NCBI GenBank assembly: GCA_009379815.1
Contig: WHSY01000049.1
Span: 509 to 34,665 of the forward strand
Length of the DNA: 34,157 nucleotides
Origin: Pseudonocardiaceae bacterium
GTDB taxonomy: Bacteria > Actinomycetota > Actinomycetes > Mycobacteriales > Pseudonocardiaceae
Reading direction: 5' to 3'
The translations under genes were made by a program, and so were the position numbers. Positions 1 through 7,098 of the stretch are shown piece by piece; positions within the stretch are counted from its first letter, which is position 1; each line of letters opens with the position of its first letter. A model generated the notes under the pieces. It saw only the letters and a list, made by a program, of their open reading frames with translations. It was not told the DNA's origin and ran no database searches.

Positions 1-506
1 AGGTCCCGCAGCTCCGCGGCGAACGCGTGCAGCCCCAGCGCCGGGCGCAGCCGTTGCGGCCAGCGCCTACCGCCATCCTCGATGTCGCCCGCCAGCAGCT
101 CGCGCACCACGACGTCCTGCTCGGGGCCCGACAGCAGCCGGGGCGGCGGCAGCTCGTGCAGCGAGGACTGCAGCCGCAGCACCGCGAAGGCGTACGAGTG
201 CACGGTGCGCACCAGGGGCTCGCGGACCGTGCGCGCCCCGTCCCCGACGGCGAGCAGCTCGGTGATCCGCTCGCGCAGGTCCGCGGCCGCCCGGCGGCTC
301 GCGGTGAGCACGAGCACCTGTTCCGGGTCCACCCCGCCACGGAGGATCCGGTCGGCGACGGTGTGCGCCACCAGCGTCGTCTTGCCGGTCCCCGGACCGC
401 CCAGCACCCGCAGCGGCCCGCCCGGGTGGTCCAACACCGCGCGCGCGGCGACATCCCACGCCGGTGCGGCGCGGGTGGCGGCGAGGGGTCGGATGAGCCG
501 GGGCAC
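1..506 (-). CDS. UvrD/Rep-type ATP-dependent DNA helicase, N-terminal part (runs off window)
   Basis: The reading frame on the minus strand starts at a GTG (504-506) and leaves the window at base 1, so only about 168 N-terminal residues are visible. A Walker A motif GGPGTGKT lies at about residues 36-43. It is followed by VLVLTASRRAAADLRERI, the typical motif Ia region of superfamily-1 helicases, and by a TVHSYAFAVLR stretch like the conserved TxHSFA segment. These helicases unwind DNA with ATP, and actinobacterial members often carry a C-terminal RecB-like nuclease domain, which would lie outside this window. An in-frame TGA lies four codons upstream of the GTG, with a TTG in between, so the start is nearly fixed. 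It is divergent from the alkyltransferase-like gene, as I recall for Rv3202c/Rv3204. The overlapping shifted frame on the same strand is a shadow. Confidence 0.85.
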   Translation of the reverse strand, partial: MPRLIRPLAATRAAPAWDVAARAVLDHPGGPLRVLGGPGTGKTTLVAHTVADRILRGGVDPEQVLVLTASRRAAADLRERITELLAVGDGARTVREPLVRTVHSYAFAVLRLQSSLHELPPPRLLSGPEQDVVVRELLAGDIEDGGRRWPQRLRPALGLHAFAAELRD

Positions 507-589
507 GGGGGAATGCAATCACGGCAGTCCGACAACGCCGCACGGGTGACTCCGGCGGCGTCAGTGTGCGTGTGGTTGGTTTGGCGGCG

Positions 590-877
590 ATGGACGACGA
601 GACGGTGGAACAGGTCCGTGCGGTGGTGTCCGCGATCCCGGCCGGCACCGTGCTCGGCTACGGCGACGTTGCCGCGCGGGCCGGGTTGCCGGGCCGCGCG
701 CGGCTGGTCGGGCGCATCCTCGCGGAGGACGGCGCCGACCTGCCCTGGCATCGGGTGGTCCACGCCGACGGCACCCCCGCGCCGCACAAGGTGGCCGAGC
801 AGCTCGCCCTGTTGCGCAGCGAGGGTGTGCTCGCCGACGGCGATCGCGTCCCGATGCGCCGCTACCGGGCTCCGTGA
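590..877 (+). CDS. Alkyltransferase-like (ATL) MGMT-family DNA-binding protein
   Basis: This 95-residue protein has the winged-helix DNA-binding fold of O6-alkylguanine-DNA alkyltransferases, seen in AIPAGTVLGYGDVA and GLPGRARLVGRIL. The active-site motif PCHRV is replaced by PWHRVV (residues 52-57), so the methyl-accepting cysteine is absent. ATL proteins with Trp or Ala at this position are known to bind O6-alkylguanine lesions, flip the base and hand the site to nucleotide excision repair without removing the alkyl group. ATG at 590 gives the usual ATL N-terminus; in-frame GTGs at 566 and 572 would add up to eight residues, and no clear ribosome binding site decides. The gene is divergent from the UvrD-type helicase and resembles Rv3204. 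Family assignment is firm; the role in repair is inferred. Confidence 0.88.
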   Translation: MDDETVEQVRAVVSAIPAGTVLGYGDVAARAGLPGRARLVGRILAEDGADLPWHRVVHADGTPAPHKVAEQLALLRSEGVLADGDRVPMRRYRAP

Positions 878-911
878 TCGTGCCCATATGCCGGGATCCT
901 CCCTGATCCGC

Positions 912-1005
912 CGTGAAGGGCACCCGCACTGCGACCGCGCCATCCGCAGTCGCCGTGAAGGGCACCTGCACTGCGTCAGACGCCGCGTAGGTGCCCTTCA
1001 CGGCG
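912..1005. repeat. Interspersed repeat with 17-bp inverted-repeat hairpin
   Basis: Two direct copies of a CCGTGAAGGGCACC-type unit (starting about 911 and 953) are followed by an inverted copy. Bases 951-967 and 989-1005 are perfect reverse complements (17 bp) around a 21-nt loop at 968-988. The same arms and the identical loop recur at 2241-2303. The element lies between the convergent ends of the ATL gene and the nuclease-fold gene, so it could work as a bidirectional terminator, although no T-tract is present. Confidence 0.8.
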
Positions 1006-1055
1006 CCGCGCAGGGCGCCTGCCTCGTTGCACCACGACGGGCGCTGTCCCAGTGC

Positions 1056-2021
1056 CTATGCCGGCCGCGCGCCGATGGTGACGCCACCAGGCAGGGGTCG
1101 CCGGGCAGCGGCTGCGTATGCCGCCGTGAGCTCGGCCACTACTGCTACGAATTCGGTCACGAGGCGCGAGGGCAGTGTCGGCAGGAAGGCGATGCCGGCA
1201 GCGGCATAGCGCGCATCGCGGCGCAGTGTGCGGTCGTAGTCGGCTGGGTCGAGGTGGAAGTCCAACGAGTCGATCTCCCACGCCAAGCCCACCTCCGGCC
1301 ACCAGGCATCAGGCGTGCCGATGAGCTGGCCGCAGTCATCGAACAGCGGCACGTTCCACAGCGGTTCGGGCAACCCGCTGCGTTGTGCGAGGCGCTTGGC
1401 CCGGACCTCTGCCACGGATCGGGCTCCGCCGCAGATGTGCTCGAGTTCGTGGCGCACCAATGCGGTTCCGCGCGTGCTACCGGCGTCGAGCTCGACCGTC
1501 AGCTGCGCAGGGGTACAGAACCGCCGTTGCACCGCCTCTGCGAGGAGCGCCTGGACGGCCTCGGCATCGCGCAGCCGCCGTGCCCGATCCATTACGGCCC
1601 GCACGACCGGGGCGGCGGGGAGCCCGCGCACGACCACGGGCTCCGGCAGCCTCGTCGTGCGCTCGACGAGGGCCCAGCCGACTGATCTGCAGCGCCGGCT
1701 GTGCGGCAACAGCACGTGCACCCGGTCGTCACCTCCGGCCCGACGCAACCCGTACACCATCGCGGCGCAAGCACCGGTCAGCTGGGCCCCGGACCCGGCA
1801 TAGGCCAACGCCGCCCACGTCCGCTGCCGCCCCGACGGCGTCCCGGACTGGAGCAGCACGACGCCCGGCAGCAACCACCGCCACGGCCCACCGGGCTGGC
1901 AGCGGCGATACGCGGTGCTCGAATCGATTCCGAGCGCGCCCAGCGCTGCCACGGTGATGACGCCGTCCACGGCATGTTCGGTGATCCACGGCATCTGCTG
2001 CCGCCACGTGTCGCGAGTCAT
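1056..2021 (-). CDS. AbiEi-antitoxin-like / nuclease-fold (Vsr/DUF559-like) protein
   Basis: This protein of about 321 residues belongs to a large actinobacterial group of hypothetical proteins. The N-terminal 60 residues (ITEHAVDGVITVAALGALG, then STAYRRC and LLPGVVLL) look like the winged-helix domain of AbiEi-type antitoxins. The C-terminal third contains GTPDAWWPE, LAWEIDSLDFHL and later TLRRDARYAAAGI, which fit the D...E-x-D catalytic pattern of PD-(D/E)XK/Vsr-like endonucleases. Function is unknown; DNA binding or cleavage in a defence or toxin-antitoxin setting is inference. ATG at 2021 was chosen because it leaves the full winged helix; ATG at 2096 or 1994 is possible, with no convincing ribosome binding site at any. 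No toxin partner adjoins it. It is bracketed by the same hairpin repeat on both sides. Confidence 0.68.
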   Translation of the reverse strand: MTRDTWRQQMPWITEHAVDGVITVAALGALGIDSSTAYRRCQPGGPWRWLLPGVVLLQSGTPSGRQRTWAALAYAGSGAQLTGACAAMVYGLRRAGGDDRVHVLLPHSRRCRSVGWALVERTTRLPEPVVVRGLPAAPVVRAVMDRARRLRDAEAVQALLAEAVQRRFCTPAQLTVELDAGSTRGTALVRHELEHICGGARSVAEVRAKRLAQRSGLPEPLWNVPLFDDCGQLIGTPDAWWPEVGLAWEIDSLDFHLDPADYDRTLRRDARYAAAGIAFLPTLPSRLVTEFVAVVAELTAAYAAAARRPLPGGVTIGARPA

Positions 2022-2081
2022 ATGTGGACTGTGCGCCAGTCCCCGACCCTCCCGTCTCCATCGCGGATGATCCGGCAGCAG

Positions 2082-2108
2082 TTGTCCACACACCACCGCG
2101 TGTCCACA
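2082..2108. other. DnaA-box-like pair
   Basis: TTGTCCACA at 2082-2090 matches the actinobacterial DnaA-box consensus exactly. GTGTCCACA at 2100-2108 differs at one base, is in the same orientation and starts 18 bp away. They lie 60-90 bp upstream of the nuclease-fold gene start. No replication genes are nearby, so this is not an origin by context; it could be a regulatory or titration site. Confidence 0.4.
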
Positions 2109-2159
2109 ACCGCGGCGAAGGGTGCTTGACGGCGAGCGAGCCAGCGCGAATCGCGAATC

Positions 2160-2303
2160 GCCGTGAGGGGCACCTGCACTGCGTCAGACGCCATCGGCAG
2201 TCGCCGTGAAGGGCACCTGCACTGCGTCAGACGCCATCGGCAGTCGCCGTGAAGGGCACCTGCACTGCGTCAGACGCCGCGTAGGTGCCCTTCACGGCGA
2301 CTG
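2160..2303. repeat. 43-bp tandem repeat (3 copies) ending in 21-bp inverted repeat
   Basis: Three copies start with CCGTGA(A/G)GGGCACCTGCA at 2161, 2204 and 2247, an exact 43-bp period. The third copy diverges in its last bases and runs into an inverted arm. Bases 2241-2261 and 2283-2303 are perfect reverse complements (21 bp), with a 21-nt loop identical to that of the element at 951-1005. There are no spacers of differing sequence, so this is a tandem repeat and not a CRISPR. It lies between the 5' end of the nuclease-fold gene and the 3' end of the pirin gene. Confidence 0.88.
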
Positions 2304-2320
2304 ACGGTGAGTACCGACCC

Positions 2321-2376
2321 CAGCGAGCGGTGACCCAGCGAGCGGTGACCCAGCAAGCGGTGACCCAGCAAGCGGG
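2321..2376. repeat. 15-bp tandem repeat, about 3.7 copies
   Basis: Unit CAGCGAGCGGTGACC occurs at 2321 and 2336, then as CAGCAAGCGGTGACC at 2351, and partly at 2366. A short variable-number tandem repeat just downstream of the pirin gene and next to the 43-bp repeat array. Apart from these two arrays and the DnaA-like boxes, the 2022-2414 stretch shows no gene. Confidence 0.85.
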
Positions 2377-2414
2377 GTGGCGGCTGTGCGGGTGGCGCGG
2401 GAGCGGGCAGCGGG

Positions 2415-3425
2415 TCAGCGGTGCAGGTCGGTGTCCTCGCTGGTGCGGTGGGGCATGGTGCCGGGATCCAGCTCGTCGGGGACCTGCCGGATGAGTTTGC
2501 CGGACTGGAAGTCCTCGACCGCGTCGATGATCTCCGCCTTGGTGTTCATGACGAACGGGCCGTAACGGGCGACGGGCTCGCGCAATGGCAGCCCGCCGAG
2601 CAGCAGCACGTTCCACCCCGAGCCCGCCGCGGCCGGCTGGGTGTCGGCGGCGCGCAGCGTCAGCGCGTCACCGGCCCCGAGGACTGCGAGCTGGCCCTCC
2701 TCCAGCGGCCGGGCGTCGGGCCCGATGGTGCCGCGACCGGAGAGCACGTAGACCAGCGCGTTGAAGTCGGCGGGCCAGCCGACGTCGACCCGGGCGCCCG
2801 CGTTGACGGTGGCGTGCGCGTAGCTGATCGGGGTGTGGGTGACGCCGGGGCCCCGGTACCCGTCGAGCTCCCCGGCGATCACCCGCAGCAGCGCGCCCCC
2901 GTCGACGCTGGACAGCAGCCTGACGTCGCGGGAGCCGATGTCCTGGTAGCGCGGCGGAGTCCACTTCAGCGAGCGCGGCAGGTTCACCCACAGCTGCGTG
3001 CCGTGGAACAGGCCCCCGCTGGCGACGAACGAGTCGGGTGGCAGCTCGGAGTGCATCACTCCGGAGCCCGCGGTCATCCACTGCGTGGCGCCATCGGTGA
3101 TCAGCCCGCCGCCACCGGTGGAGTCGGTGTGCTCGAAGGCACCGTCCATGATGTAGGTGACGGTCTCGAAGCCGCGGTGCGGATGCCACGGAGCGCCCTT
3201 CGCCTCCCCCGGTGCGTACTCGACGGCGCCGAGGTGGTCCAGCAGCAGGAACGGGTCAGCCAGCGAGAGGTCCATGCCGGGGAACGGCCGCCGCACCTGG
3301 AAGCCCTCGCCCTCGACGGACTTCTTGCCGGTGACGACCTTGTGCGCGGTGCGCCAGGCGGTGCCCTGCTGGGGCAGTGCGCGCAGCCGGGGCAGCGTGA
3401 GCGTGTCGGCGGTGACGGCGGGCAT
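2415..3425 (-). CDS. Pirin family protein (bicupin)
   Basis: This 336-residue protein has the double-cupin architecture of pirins. The metal-binding N-terminal cupin shows HPHRGFETVTY (His81, His83) and SGVMHSE (His125, Glu127), the four iron ligands conserved in the family. The C-terminal cupin (about residues 185-300) carries the usual degenerate motif. Bacterial pirins include quercetin 2,3-dioxygenases (YhhW type) and proteins that bind metabolic enzymes; the substrate here cannot be told. Start ATG at 3425 is preceded by a GAGGAGG ribosome binding site about 6 nt away. The gene stands alone, followed downstream by tandem repeats and preceded by gene remnants, in the accessory block that interrupts the conserved gene order. 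Confidence 0.9.
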   Translation of the reverse strand: MPAVTADTLTLPRLRALPQQGTAWRTAHKVVTGKKSVEGEGFQVRRPFPGMDLSLADPFLLLDHLGAVEYAPGEAKGAPWHPHRGFETVTYIMDGAFEHTDSTGGGGLITDGATQWMTAGSGVMHSELPPDSFVASGGLFHGTQLWVNLPRSLKWTPPRYQDIGSRDVRLLSSVDGGALLRVIAGELDGYRGPGVTHTPISYAHATVNAGARVDVGWPADFNALVYVLSGRGTIGPDARPLEEGQLAVLGAGDALTLRAADTQPAAAGSGWNVLLLGGLPLREPVARYGPFVMNTKAEIIDAVEDFQSGKLIRQVPDELDPGTMPHRTSEDTDLHR

Positions 3426-3530
3426 CGAAGCCTCCTCGACGGTGCGTCGGACAGTGTCCTCAATACCGTTGTGCGCTCAACTATTCCCGGGTCACCCGCC
3501 CGCGCTCGCCGCAGCGCGCCACCCGCGGTG

Positions 3531-3643
3531 TCACACCGTGAGCATGCCGGCGAAGTACCCCGGGCCGCCGAAACCGACCATGCGTCCGATCTCGTTGACG
3601 GCCAGGTCGGTCTCGACGAGCAGCCGGCGTGCCGCGGCCATCC
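3531..3643 (-). pseudogene. C-terminal remnant of an AraC-family regulator
   Basis: The minus strand encodes about 35 residues ending at the TGA at 3531-3533. Segments such as ARRLLVETDLAVNEIGRMV and GFGGPGYFAGML match the second helix-turn-helix of AraC/XylS regulators (pattern LL..TDL.V.EIA..VGFGDPGYF). No upstream AraC frame remains: homology stops near 3643, where a different gene remnant begins on the other strand. The fragment lacks the first helix-turn-helix and the ligand-binding domain, so it should not be functional. It records a deletion or rearrangement breakpoint. Confidence 0.6.
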
Positions 3644-3871
3644 GACGGCGGCGCGCTGTACCTCGCCGACTTCGGCGGCAGGGTGACTGCCTCGGACGGG
3701 CTTACGGCCAGGCTGCAGCGGCGCTCCCAGCGGCTGCGCGACAACCTCGGCGACGGGGTCCCCGCCCGGTTGCGCGCTGCCGGCTTCGGGGACGTCACCG
3801 AGCTGACCCACCGCGCCAGCCGCGTCGGACGGGTCACCTACTACAGCGGGACCGCGCCCGCGCGACGCTGA
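3641..3871 (+). pseudogene. C-terminal remnant of a class I SAM-dependent methyltransferase
   Basis: About 76 residues read DGGALYLADFGG, then RLRDNLGDGVPARLRAAGF and RVGRVTYYSG. This resembles the end of small SAM-dependent methyltransferases (LxPGGxLxLADF ... LPxLLxxAGFxDV ... GRVTFY), with the SAM-binding N-terminal half missing. An in-frame ATG at 3629 lies in sequence that pairs with the AraC remnant on the other strand, so it is unlikely to be an authentic start. The two remnants abut at about 3641-3643, which suggests a deletion joined the 3' ends of two formerly complete genes. It ends shortly before the convergent hemD-like gene. Confidence 0.55.
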
Positions 3872-3900
3872 GACGGCTGGCTGCTGCCCGGTGACAAGCG

Positions 3901-4776
3901 CTACCGCCCCGCCCGTGCGGACAGCTCGGCGGCGATGGTGCGTACCAGCGCTGCCGTGCGAGAGCGCTGCGGCTGCACCGTCGGGACGTCACGGGCGACC
4001 AGCGGGCCGGCGGTGACCGGTCCGACGCAGGCCACCAGCACGTCGCCGCGCAGCCGCCGCAGCAGCGCCTCGGCCACCCCGAGCTGACCGGCCCGGTGCA
4101 GCAAGCCGGCGGCCGCAGGCGCGCTGGTGAAGCTGATCGCGTCGACGCCACCGTCGAGCGTGGCCTCGATGAGCCGGTCCACCGGCCCGAGGTCCGCCGG
4201 CGGCTCCCACCGGTACACCGGCACCGTCACGACCTCGGCGCCTGCGCCGCGCAGCGCGTCGACGAGCTGCGGTAACGACTCGCCGTGCAGCTGCACCGCG
4301 ATCCGCAACCCCGCGACACCGCTGTCGAGGAGGTGCTCGAGCACCTCGCCGGAGGACTCCGATGCCGGTGACCACGCCTCGGTCAGGCCTGCCGCGCGGA
4401 TCGCGCCGCGCGACTTCGGGCCCCGGGCAAGGATCCGGGCACTGCCCAACGCCTCGACCATGTCCCCGTGCAGCCCCCACCCGTCGGCGGCTTCCAGCCA
4501 GCCCCGGAAACCGACCCCGGTGGTGACGACGGCGACGTCGGGTGGCGTGGTGACCAGTTGACGGGTCGCCTCGCGAAGCTCGGTGTCGTCGGGCAGCGGC
4601 ACGGTCTGCATCGCAGGGCCGTAGCACACCACCGCCCCCTTGCGTTGCAGCAGCACGCCCAGCTCCTCGGCCCGGCGTGCCGCGGTGACGCCGACCGTGA
4701 ACCCCGTCAGCGGCTGTGTCGCCGTCACGTCGATCCGACCTCCAGGTCCCGTCGTTTGCTCGGCCCCGTTCGCCAT
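3901..4776 (-). CDS. hemD: Uroporphyrinogen-III synthase-like protein
   Basis: This 291-residue protein has the two-lobed pattern of uroporphyrinogen-III synthase: GFTVGVTAARRAEELGVLLQ at the N-terminus, VAVVTTGVGFRGWLEAA in the first lobe, and DAISFTSAPAAAGLLH plus VLVACVGPVTAGPL in the second. The enzyme closes hydroxymethylbilane to uroporphyrinogen III for heme, siroheme and cobalamin. Some actinobacterial relatives, such as Rv0260c, carry a C-terminal winged-helix regulator domain; this one stops right after the synthase lobes. It stands alone, without hemA/B/C or nitrite reductase genes, so it may be a second copy or a siroheme-linked paralog. ATG at 4776 was chosen; frames further upstream run into the divergent promoter region. 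Family is firm, physiological role is not. Confidence 0.85.
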   Translation of the reverse strand: MANGAEQTTGPGGRIDVTATQPLTGFTVGVTAARRAEELGVLLQRKGAVVCYGPAMQTVPLPDDTELREATRQLVTTPPDVAVVTTGVGFRGWLEAADGWGLHGDMVEALGSARILARGPKSRGAIRAAGLTEAWSPASESSGEVLEHLLDSGVAGLRIAVQLHGESLPQLVDALRGAGAEVVTVPVYRWEPPADLGPVDRLIEATLDGGVDAISFTSAPAAAGLLHRAGQLGVAEALLRRLRGDVLVACVGPVTAGPLVARDVPTVQPQRSRTAALVRTIAAELSARAGR

Positions 4777-4794
4777 CGTCGCGCAGAAATAGTC

Positions 4795-4807
4795 GTGCGT
4801 CACGCAC
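4795..4807. promoter_or_regulatory. Palindrome GTGCGT-C-ACGCAC upstream of hemD-like gene
   Basis: A perfect 6-bp inverted repeat with one central base sits 19 bp upstream of the hemD-like ATG, in a stretch much less GC-rich than its surroundings. Size and placement suit a repressor operator. No regulator gene adjoins it, so the binding protein is unknown. Confidence 0.35.
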
Positions 4808-4867
4808 CGTGTGTCATCGCGATGTCGCACACTGTTGCGACCGAAAGAAGAATAATTCGCCCGGTGC

Positions 4868-4906
4868 TTGTCTCGGCACTGCCGAACGTGTACCTTACTG
4901 TCGACA
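4868..4906 (+). promoter_or_regulatory. Putative promoter of the methionine-synthase-like gene
   Basis: TTGTCT (4868-4873) and TACCTT (4891-4896) are separated by exactly 17 bp, giving a sigma-A-like promoter with a predicted start near 4903. The 8-bp palindrome TGTCGACA (4899-4906) covers that start point and could be an operator. The leader to the ATG at 4940 would be about 36 nt. Confidence 0.45.
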
Positions 4907-4939
4907 ATTGTGGTGATGAGGTATTGGGGATGGTTCGGC

Positions 4940-6155
4940 ATGGGCGATAATGGTGAGCAACGGATCCTGACCAGCCATGCCGGGAGTCTGCCACGACCCG
5001 ACGACCTCATCGAGCGCAATCGTCAGCGCGAGGCCGGCGAGGCCATTGATGACAGTTCTTTCCGTGCGTACCTGGGTGACACGGTCGCTGCGGTGGTTCG
5101 CAGACAGCGCGACATCGGCATCGACGTCGTCAACGACGGCGAGTACGGCCACTCGATGCCGGACCGGGTGGATTACGGCGCCTGGTGGGGATACGTCTTC
5201 CAGCGGCTGGGCGGGTTGGAACTGGCCGATATCAATCTGTGGGACATGCCGGCCCACCGGTCGACGCCGGGCAACGTCGTGTTGAGCAGCTTCCCGGATC
5301 GAAGGGACTGGCTGCAGTTCGCCGAGGCCTACACCGATCCCGAAGCGGGGATCGGCGTCGGCGGCGCGTCCCGGCGATTTCCGGTGTGCCGGGGGCCCAT
5401 CACCTATACCGGTCATGACGATGTGCAGCGCGACATCGAGGCGCTCCGGGCCGCGCTCGAGCGAACCGGGACCCAGCAGGGCTTCCTCAACTCCGTCGCA
5501 CCCGGTAGCTGCGCGCGGTTCATGAACGAGTACTACCCGACCGACGAAGAGTTCATGTACGCCTGCGCCGACGCGATGCGCGAGGAGTACAAGGCGATCG
5601 TCGACGCCGGATTCATCCTCCAGCTCGACGACCCGTGTATCGCCGAGAATTGGGACCAGATCAACCCCGAACCTTCGGTCGACGATTACAAGAAGTTCAC
5701 CATGGCCCGGGTCGAGGCGCTGAATTACGCGACTCGGGACCTTCCGAAGGACCGCATACGCTTTCACCTGTGCTGGGGTAGCTGGCACGGGCCGCACGAC
5801 GGACATCCCGATGCGCGACATCGTCGACGTGCTGCTGGCGGTCGAGTGCCAGGGATACTCGTTCGAGGCCGGAAACGCTCGCCACGAGCACGAGTGGAAG
5901 GTCTGGGAAGAGGTGCCGCTGCCCGCGGGGAAGGTCATCCTTCCCGGAGTGGTCAGCCACGCCACGAACGTGGTAGAGCACCCCGAGCTCGTCGCCGACC
6001 GGATCGTGCGCTTTGCCGACGGCGTCGGCAGGGACAACGTCGTCGCGTCGACCGACTGCGGCCTCGGTGGACGGGTTCATCCCCAGCTCGCGTGGGCCAA
6101 GCTCGAGTCGCTGACCCAGGGAGCGCAGCTGGCCACCCGCCGGCTCTGGCGCTGA
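4940..6155 (+). pseudogene. Cobalamin-independent methionine synthase-like (MetE C-terminal family) protein, frameshifted
   Basis: The gene encodes about 404 residues of the stand-alone MetE C-terminal/UROD-like family, which includes B12-independent methionine synthase II-type proteins and epoxyalkane:CoM transferases. These are zinc enzymes that move an alkyl group to a thiol. ILTSHAGSLPRPDDL opens the protein, and FHLCWGSWHGPH and STDCGLG hold zinc-ligand Cys residues. The frame breaks just after HGPH (about 5790-5810): the 3' part, PMRDIVDVLLAVECQGYSFE to LATRRLW, continues in another frame. Relatives read HGPHTTDIP here, so a 2-nt loss (or a 1-nt gain) fits. Both halves are otherwise well conserved, so the change is either recent or a sequence error. 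ATG at 4940 has GGGGA about 9 nt upstream; ATG at 4916 is an alternative. Confidence 0.82.
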
Positions 6156-6245
6156 GTGCATGGCGCTGGTCGCCGGGCCGGCTCGCGTGCACATGCGCCG
6201 GACGGTGCCGGACGCCTGCCTGGACACATGATCCGTCTCGGGGTG

Positions 6246-7046
6246 TCACAGCAGCTGGCGCACCAGGGTGACGGCGCGCCGCAACCCCGCGAGCGACTGC
6301 TCACCGGCGCGGGGGTGCAGCGCGTGCACGGCGATGCGGAACAGCAGCGCGCGCAGCAGCACCTGCGGCCACTCCGCGTGCGACGACCAGCGGTGCACCA
6401 GGTTCGGGTCGGCGCCGCCCCACGCGAGTGCGTCGACGACCACCACGGCCGCAGCCCACTCCGGCGGCCGCCAGTAGGGCGTGAAGTCGATGACGGCCGG
6501 GGCTGCGGAGCCGGTGAAGAGCACGTTGCCGAACAGGTCACCGTGCACGACCTGCGACCGCAGGTCGACGGGCAGGCGCGCACCGGCGAGGTCCGCGAAC
6601 GCCTCGCCACCCCACCGCCCCGGCAGCTCGGGATCGGTGTCGCCCCAGGCCGCTGCGTCGGCGACGGCGTAGAGGTCGGAGCGGTCGTCGAGGAAGCTCG
6701 GCCGGTGCAGCTCCGCGCTCGCCGCGTGCAGCCGCTGCGCCACTGAGACGACCTCGTCGTGCCGCGGTTCGGGTTGGCCCTCCAGGTGGCGGCTCGCCGT
6801 CCAGCCCGACACCACCCAGCGGCCGTCGCTGGAACGCAGCGGGCGTGCCAGCCGCAGCCCGTCGACCTGCAGCGAGTCGAGCGTCCGCGCGACCCAGGCC
6901 GCCTCGGTCGTGCTCCCGACCGGCTTGAGGACGGCCTCACCGCAGCGCCACACCGGCCCGGGTTCGTGCCGCTCCGGCTCGTGCTCCCGCACGCCGAAGG
7001 CGGTACGGACATGCTCTGGAGGCGCCTCGGCCTGCGGTGGTGGCAC
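6246..7046 (-). CDS. Kinase-like TIGR02569 family protein (Rv3205c-like)
   Basis: This 266-residue protein resembles the actinobacterial TIGR02569 family typified by Rv3205c. It has a small-molecule kinase (APH/choline kinase) type core: VVHGDLFGNVLF (HGD at 168-170) as catalytic loop and AVIDFTPYWRPPEWA (Asp187) as the metal-binding DF element. The catalytic-loop Asn pattern is close to that of aminoglycoside phosphotransferases, but the substrate is unknown. The start is GTG at 7044-7046, giving MPPPQAEAPPEHV; no strong ribosome binding site is visible. It lies downstream of moeZ in the same orientation, the order I recall in mycobacteria, which suggests but does not prove a role linked to sulfur transfer. 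Confidence 0.78.
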   Translation of the reverse strand: MPPPQAEAPPEHVRTAFGVREHEPERHEPGPVWRCGEAVLKPVGSTTEAAWVARTLDSLQVDGLRLARPLRSSDGRWVVSGWTASRHLEGQPEPRHDEVVSVAQRLHAASAELHRPSFLDDRSDLYAVADAAAWGDTDPELPGRWGGEAFADLAGARLPVDLRSQVVHGDLFGNVLFTGSAAPAVIDFTPYWRPPEWAAAVVVVDALAWGGADPNLVHRWSSHAEWPQVLLRALLFRIAVHALHPRAGEQSLAGLRRAVTLVRQLL

Positions 7047-7098
7047 GCTCGCGGACGCTACCGGCGCACGCGCGCCGGCCGGAGCCAGGCACGCCGTA

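Noticed and set aside
67-648. Minus-strand frame overlapping the helicase start
   Set aside because: The same strand in another frame encodes the Walker A motif and SF1 helicase segments; this frame shows only low-complexity Ala/Gly/Arg sequence.
2082-2108. Replication origin
   Set aside because: Two DnaA-like boxes only, no AT-rich region, and no dnaA, dnaN or parAB genes nearby.
2160-2303. Possible CRISPR array
   Set aside because: The whole 43-bp unit repeats with no differing spacers, and no cas genes are near; the RecB/Cas4-like nuclease at 18151 is far away and stands alone.
3629-3871. Complete small plus-strand gene
   Set aside because: It matches only the C-terminal end of methyltransferases and its start lies within the antisense AraC remnant, so it was called a remnant.
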